64,000 bases of DNA from Paraburkholderia youngii (GTDB taxonomy: Bacteria > Pseudomonadota > Gammaproteobacteria > Burkholderiales > Burkholderiaceae), in NCBI RefSeq assembly GCF_013366925.1, contig NZ_JAALDK010000002.1:682001-746000 (forward strand). The letters run 5' to 3'. Of this stretch, positions 59,775 to 64,000 are shown piece by piece (within the stretch, counting starts at the first letter, position 1; each line of letters opens with the position of its first letter). Under the pieces are notes generated by a model, which saw only the letters and a list, made by a program, of their open reading frames with translations, ran no database searches and had not been told where the DNA came from. The position numbers and the translations under genes were made by a program.

Positions 59775-60650
59775 TTAGCGGCGTCCCAGGAAGCCCTGGG
59801 GCCGTACATACACGACCAGCACCAGCAGCAGCAACGCGGGCAGCGGGCGCAGCGTCGGCGCGATCAGATAGGCCGTGACCGTCTCCAGATAACCCACGAC
59901 ATACGCGGCCATCAACGAGCCCGACACACTGCCGAGTCCGCCCAGCACGACGATCGAGAACGCGCTGGCCGTGAGCTGCCCCGCATTGTTCGTGCTCACG
60001 CCAAGGAACGAAGCGAGCAGCACGCCCGCAATGCCGGCCAGCACGCCGTAGATGCTCCACGCGAGAAGATAGATCCTGGAGAGTTCGAAGCCGAGCAGCG
60101 TGAGACCGCGCGGATTCATCGAAGCCGCGAGCAGCGCTTTGCCTGCACGCGTGCGGTTCACGAACAGCCACAGCATGCCGATCACGGCCCAGCAGACCAC
60201 GGCGATCATGATTTCGTTGTACGGCACACGCACGCTGCCCACCATCGCCACCCCGCTGATCAGCGGGCGCATCGTCACCGGGTTGTCGGTGAAGAGCCAC
60301 GCCATGCCCTGCTGGATCATGATGCCCCACAGCAGCGTGCCGGTGAGCACGAAGATTTCCTTCTCTTCGCCGGGAATCGCAGCCGAGCGTTGAATGGGCC
60401 GCACCACCATCAAGTAGGTGACGAAGGCCGTCACGAGACCCGCGATCACGCCGAGCAGCGTGCCGAGATAGGTGCCAAGACCCGCCTCGCCCGCGAGCAT
60501 CCAGCCCATCAGCGCCGCGACCAGCATCACGCCGCCGTGCGCGAGATTCAGGATGCCGGAGACGCCGAAGATCAACGTGAAGCCGATCGCGCCCAGCGCA
60601 TAGAGGGAACTGATTGCAAAGCCGTCGACGAGAATCTGCAGTAGCAACAT
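59775..60650 (-). CDS. livH: HAAT-type ABC permease LivH
   Basis: A 291-residue permease of the LivH family with eight or nine helices. It opens with ISSLYALGAIGFTLIFGVSGILNLAHGG, the family motif, and has the coupling loop GKALLAASMNPRGLTLLGFE and, late, LVLVVYVRPQGFLGRR. It is followed by LivM after 23 bases and preceded by the substrate-binding protein gene 78 bases upstream, all on the minus strand. Confidence 0.93.
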   Translation of the reverse strand: MLLLQILVDGFAISSLYALGAIGFTLIFGVSGILNLAHGGVMLVAALMGWMLAGEAGLGTYLGTLLGVIAGLVTAFVTYLMVVRPIQRSAAIPGEEKEIFVLTGTLLWGIMIQQGMAWLFTDNPVTMRPLISGVAMVGSVRVPYNEIMIAVVCWAVIGMLWLFVNRTRAGKALLAASMNPRGLTLLGFELSRIYLLAWSIYGVLAGIAGVLLASFLGVSTNNAGQLTASAFSIVVLGGLGSVSGSLMAAYVVGYLETVTAYLIAPTLRPLPALLLLVLVVYVRPQGFLGRR

Positions 60651-60728
60651 GCCCGGCCTTTCATGTTGGTTAGGGTGTCGATTCGTGCGGTGTCCGGGTC
60701 TTCCCGGACAGTCGCGATCGTCGTACGG

Positions 60729-61997
60729 CTAGTTCGCGCTTGCCTGCTTCACCTTGATGAAGGTCGGGAATTTCACCGCGCCGTTGGCGATCGACTTGGG
60801 CCAGATCGCGACCTGCTTGCCGTTCTGCCATTGCAGGTTGATACCCGTGATATAGCCGGGCCCGTACTTCAGCGCGTGCGTGAACTGATCGCTCTTACCA
60901 TAGAACTGCCAGCGCCCGATCGTGCCCACGTAGTCGGTTTTCTCGAGCGCGTCGACCATCTGGTCCGGATCGGACGAGCCCTTGTTGCGCCTGATCGCGT
61001 CCGCGATGATGTAGACGAGGTCGTAACTGGTGAAGCCGCAATACGCCGGAGAGACGCCGAACTTCTTCTGGTACTCATCCGTGAAGGGGACCGTTTTCGG
61101 CGTGATCGCCACGCCCGGCGCGGCGGCCGAGGCCGTGATCACGCCCTCGGTCGCGCCGTTCGTGTCCTTCCAGAAGCTGGTGGTCGTGGCCTGCGAGCTT
61201 TGGCCCGACATCGGGATCGGCACTTGCTGGTCGTGCCATTGCACGGTCGGCTGCACGCCCACGTGGCTGATGCCGGTGGTGATCGTATCGGGGTGCTTCG
61301 CCTCGATCTGGTTGAAGATCGGCGTGAAGTCGGAGGTATCAGGATTGAAGCGGATGTGATCGAGCACCTGAAGTCCCGCTTTGGGCAGGCATTCGAGGTA
61401 ACGTTCGTCGAGCGGCTTGGTCCACGCCGCGTCTTCGCTCATGACGACGGTCGTTTTCATCTTGAACTGGCCGACCAGAACGTCGTGCGAGAAGTCGCAG
61501 ATAGATTGCGCGATGAATGCCGACGTCATCCAGCCGTGGAACGTGTATTTGTAGTGGTCGTAGTCGTCGTGAACGTGCTTCGAGATGTCGTTGCTAGCCG
61601 CGCCGGGTGTGATGAAGGGCACCTTCAGGCGCCCGGACCACGGTTCCATCGCGAGCGCCACTTCGCTGATGTAGCTGCCGATCACAGCGACCACCTTGTC
61701 CTGGGTCGCCGCGCGCTGGAAGGCGCGCACGCCGTCCGAGGCCGATGAATGGTCGTCGTACGCGACGATCTGGATGGGCCGGCCATCGACGCCGCCGCTA
61801 GCGTTGATCTGGTCTGCGGCGAGCTGCGCCGCCTTGCTGATCGAAGCGCCCGCCACCGAGGATTCTTCGCTGATCACGCCGATCTTGATCGGCTCGGCCG
61901 CCGCATGAGCGCCTGCCGCCAGACCTAGCCCCGCCGCTACCATCCCCGTCGCGACGACGCAATGAAGGTTTCGCCACACATTGTTACTGGACATCAT
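60729..61997 (-). CDS. branched-chain amino acid-type ABC substrate-binding protein
   Basis: A 422-residue periplasmic binding protein. The signal peptide ends around AGAHAAAEP, and the mature protein opens IKIGVISEESSVAGASISKAAQ, as in the Peripla_BP_6 family. The two tandem ATG codons (61997, 61994) follow GGAGA; the second has the better spacing. It leads the operon with LivH, LivM and the LivG-LivF fusion. The ligand differs from that of the 5.7-kb binding protein, as the two share only the fold. It may bind an aromatic or hydroxylated acid, but this is not readable. Confidence 0.91.
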   Translation of the reverse strand: MMSSNNVWRNLHCVVATGMVAAGLGLAAGAHAAAEPIKIGVISEESSVAGASISKAAQLAADQINASGGVDGRPIQIVAYDDHSSASDGVRAFQRAATQDKVVAVIGSYISEVALAMEPWSGRLKVPFITPGAASNDISKHVHDDYDHYKYTFHGWMTSAFIAQSICDFSHDVLVGQFKMKTTVVMSEDAAWTKPLDERYLECLPKAGLQVLDHIRFNPDTSDFTPIFNQIEAKHPDTITTGISHVGVQPTVQWHDQQVPIPMSGQSSQATTTSFWKDTNGATEGVITASAAAPGVAITPKTVPFTDEYQKKFGVSPAYCGFTSYDLVYIIADAIRRNKGSSDPDQMVDALEKTDYVGTIGRWQFYGKSDQFTHALKYGPGYITGINLQWQNGKQVAIWPKSIANGAVKFPTFIKVKQASAN

Positions 61998-62551
61998 GCA
62001 TCTCCGATTCGAATGGATCGTTGAGCAACAATTGCCCGCCACATTGCAGCATCTTAAGAATGCGCACACAACAATATTCACCCGGTTTGCGCCGCTCAAT
62101 CGGTACAAACGATGACCGGGTCCGTACGGACTTCATGGTGCAGAGCGGAAAAATCTTGCCGCTCGGGCCGTGGGAAGCGGTTTTTTCTTGGTGAGCTAGC
62201 GCTGTGTAGTGTGAGATTAGCGGCCTTCTTCCTCTCGCTTATTCGTCATCCGAAGCATTGTGTCGGCGGTTCAATGGACCAACGTCCTGCCGCCTTGCAA
62301 CCGCCCGCGACGCAGCGCGTCGACCCGCGCCACGATCAGCTCGAGGGTGGCACGCGTGCCTGCGTGCGGGTCCGAACATTACGCGGCAACCCTGCTTGCT
62401 GACATATGTACGTCATGATAGGTTGCTGCAATTCCCGCTGCCGAACCTGGCATCTGTTTTCGCAACGCTACGCGCCCGATAAAAAAAGCGGGATGGGTTG
62501 ATCTGGACTCATCGTACGCATACGCCTTTCCCCAACCGGAATTCAAGAGCC
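61998..62551. promoter_or_regulatory. divergent intergenic region between two ABC operons
   Basis: These 554 bases hold no supported gene. There is a perfect palindrome, GTCCGTACGGAC (62120-62131), about 120 bases upstream of the livK-type start. There is also an interrupted TGAC-N8-GTCA (near 62400) upstream of the sugar binding-protein gene. Both could be operators. The stretch is AT-richer than the genes, as expected for promoters; I could not place -10/-35 boxes with certainty. Confidence 0.4.
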
Positions 62552-63808
62552 ATGGCTTCAATGATCCAGCGAACGACCCTGTTCGCCTGTCTTCGCGCGG
62601 CTTCCGTCGCGGCTTCCCTGTCCATCGCCGCACTTGGCGCGCACGCCGCCGATCTCGTGATCGCAGGCCGGGACGACATCTACGGCCGCGGACTCGCGCA
62701 GGCGGTGGACGGCTACAAGAAACTGCACCCGGGCGTCGATATCGAATTGCTGAAGCTGCCGAATAACGACCTGTATCAGAAGCTGAAGCTGTCGTTACGC
62801 GAAAACACGCGCGCTTATGACCTGGTGATGATGGACGACACCTGGTCGCCCGAATTTATCGCCAACGGATGGCTTCAGCCGCTGCCCGCCACGCTCGCGG
62901 ATGCCGATCTGGTGACGTCGACGATCTCCCTCGGACGCGCGTCGAGCGGAACCTTGTATGCGATGCCGATCGTCGGCAATGTCGAGATGTTCGCCTATCG
63001 CAAGGATCTGCTCGCGAGTCGCGGCCTGCAGCCGCCGCGCAGCTGGGACGACGTGCTGAACATCGCACAGACCATCGGGACCGCCGACAAGGACGTTTCC
63101 GCTGTCGTGTTTCGTGGCGTGAAGGGCAACCCCGTCGTCACCGGTTTTCTGCCGATCCTTTGGGCGTATGGCGGAGAAGTCGTCGACATGAACGGCAAGG
63201 TCACGATCGATTCGCCCGAAGCGCTGGCCGCGCTGAAGATGCTGCTCGCGCTGAAGAAGTGGGCACCGAAGGATGTGGACGTGTATGGCGCCGGTGAAGT
63301 GCGCGACGCATTGCAGGGCGGCACGGCCGCGCAGGCCATCGAAGTGTGGCCCGCCTGGCTGCCAGCGCTCGACGATCCGGCGAAGTCGCGCGTCGTCGGC
63401 CAGGTCGCGCTGCAACCGCCGCCTGGCCAGGTCAAGGGGCCGGCGCCGATGCTGGGCATCTGGCAAATGGGCATTGCGAAAGATGCCGCGCATGCGAAGG
63501 TGGCGGCGGATTTCCTCGCCTACCTGACTTCGTCGGCGACGCAAACCCAACTTGCCGTGCTCGGCATTCCGCCGACGCGCAAGAGCGTCTTCGTCAATCC
63601 GGCACTCGTCAAGCAATATCGCTGGTACCCGGACCAGCTGAAGGCGCTCGAAGCGGGCCGTGCGCGGCCTCGCGTAAAAGATTGGCAGCAGATCGAGGCG
63701 ATTCTCGGCGACGCATTGCAACTCGCGCTGACGGGGCAGGCCACGCCCGACGCAGCGTTGCATCAGGCTGCACAGAAGATCGGCCAGGCCAACGCGGCAG
63801 TGCAGTGA
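62552..63808 (+). CDS. carbohydrate ABC transporter substrate-binding protein
   Basis: A 418-residue extracellular solute-binding protein of family 1 (MalE-like). A signal peptide spans about residues 1-32 (AASLSIAALGAHAADLV, cleavage at AHA). The mature part has DLVMMDDTWSPEFIANGWLQPL and FAYRKDLL, typical sugar-binding folds. ATG 62552 precedes a second in-frame ATG at 62561. The permease gene follows 40 bases later, so it opens a carbohydrate importer operon. The sugar or polyol is unknown. Confidence 0.9.
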   Translation: MASMIQRTTLFACLRAASVAASLSIAALGAHAADLVIAGRDDIYGRGLAQAVDGYKKLHPGVDIELLKLPNNDLYQKLKLSLRENTRAYDLVMMDDTWSPEFIANGWLQPLPATLADADLVTSTISLGRASSGTLYAMPIVGNVEMFAYRKDLLASRGLQPPRSWDDVLNIAQTIGTADKDVSAVVFRGVKGNPVVTGFLPILWAYGGEVVDMNGKVTIDSPEALAALKMLLALKKWAPKDVDVYGAGEVRDALQGGTAAQAIEVWPAWLPALDDPAKSRVVGQVALQPPPGQVKGPAPMLGIWQMGIAKDAAHAKVAADFLAYLTSSATQTQLAVLGIPPTRKSVFVNPALVKQYRWYPDQLKALEAGRARPRVKDWQQIEAILGDALQLALTGQATPDAALHQAAQKIGQANAAVQ

Positions 63809-63848
63809 TAGCGGCAGTGACGGCGCAGGCTAGCGTGGGAACGGGTCG

Positions 63849-64000
63849 ATGAGCCGCTTGCGACGTTATCTGCCGCTGCTCGTCCTGATGAGCCCAGCCG
63901 CGCTCGTGCTCGGCGTGCTGGCGCTCTATCCGGTCGCGCGCGTGCTGATCGATTCGTTTTTCTCGGTCGATTACGCATCGGGGCATCGCTCGTTCATCGG
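63849..64000 (+). CDS. sugar ABC permease, N-terminal fragment
   Basis: Only the first 50 codons are inside the window; the gene runs off the right edge. It begins MSRLRRYLPLLVLMSPAALV, a hydrophobic first helix followed by a basic and then aromatic segment (YPVARVLIDSFFSVDY), as in MalF/UgpA-type permeases of sugar importers. It is 40 bases downstream of the binding-protein gene and in the same operon. Confidence 0.8.
   Translation, partial: MSRLRRYLPLLVLMSPAALVLGVLALYPVARVLIDSFFSVDYASGHRSFI

Overview
The window is about 64 kb of GC-rich chromosome or megaplasmid DNA from a beta-proteobacterium, most likely Burkholderia sensu lato (Paraburkholderia, Caballeronia or Burkholderia). The grounds are the dense LysR-type regulators, two branched-chain-type (HAAT) ABC importers, enzymes of peripheral catabolism, strong AGGAGG ribosome sites and the codon bias. 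I see no rRNA, tRNA, CRISPR array, intact insertion sequence or phage gene. It is an accessory, metabolically versatile region. It opens inside rarD (minus strand) and ends inside a sugar ABC permease.

Layout. 0-3.7 kb: rarD end, small unknown genes, the RNA helicase gene rhlE and a membrane-anchored alpha/beta hydrolase. 3.8-12.5 kb: a likely catabolic module. On the minus strand are an SDR dehydrogenase and an Asp/Glu-racemase-like enzyme; divergent from them are a substrate-binding protein, LivH, a fused LivM-LivG, LivF, a DUF1989 protein and a DadA-like FAD oxidase. 12.6-15.3 kb: a YbaK-type deacylase, a small unknown gene and a TPR protein. 15.4-19.3 kb: convergent GH35 beta-galactosidase and GH36-like alpha-galactosidase genes. 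19.4-25.1 kb: two LysR regulators, an epoxide-hydrolase-like enzyme behind a clear palindromic operator, a glutathione transferase remnant, an MBL-fold hydrolase and another alpha/beta hydrolase. 25.5-30.1 kb: a TupA-like ATP-grasp protein, a GT39 glycosyltransferase followed by a stub of a HAD-type gene, a SpoIIAA-like protein, an NAD-dependent epimerase and DUF2945.

30.3-38.6 kb: cysJI sulfite reductase with a divergent LysR gene, a CBS-domain protein coupled to a fused CoA-transferase, a lipoprotein and an overlooked 51-residue membrane peptide. 38.6-41.2 kb: an orphan TpsA-type exoprotein with GLUG repeats; a 114-bp copy of its own 5' end lies inverted just beyond its stop codon. 41.7-50.1 kb: a YeeE/YedE (TsuA-like) transporter, DUF4410, a thioredoxin-reductase-like protein with a cyclic-nucleotide-binding domain and no CxxC, an Ap4A-phosphorylase-type protein, an adenosine-specific kinase, two unknown genes and a GNAT protein. 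50.1-57.3 kb: a D-tartrate module (LysR, tarD, dctA) flanked by a PAS-type and a 4HB-type chemoreceptor. 57.3-62.0 kb: a second HAAT importer, in which LivG and LivF are fused instead. 62.5-64 kb: the start of a carbohydrate ABC importer.

How the genes fit together: most are scavenging units of importer, enzyme and regulator. The best-understood is tartrate uptake (DctA), dehydration to oxaloacetate (TarD) and probable taxis. The most open question is the substrate of the 3.8-12.5 kb module. All calls come from reading the sequence and remembered family motifs; no database search was run.
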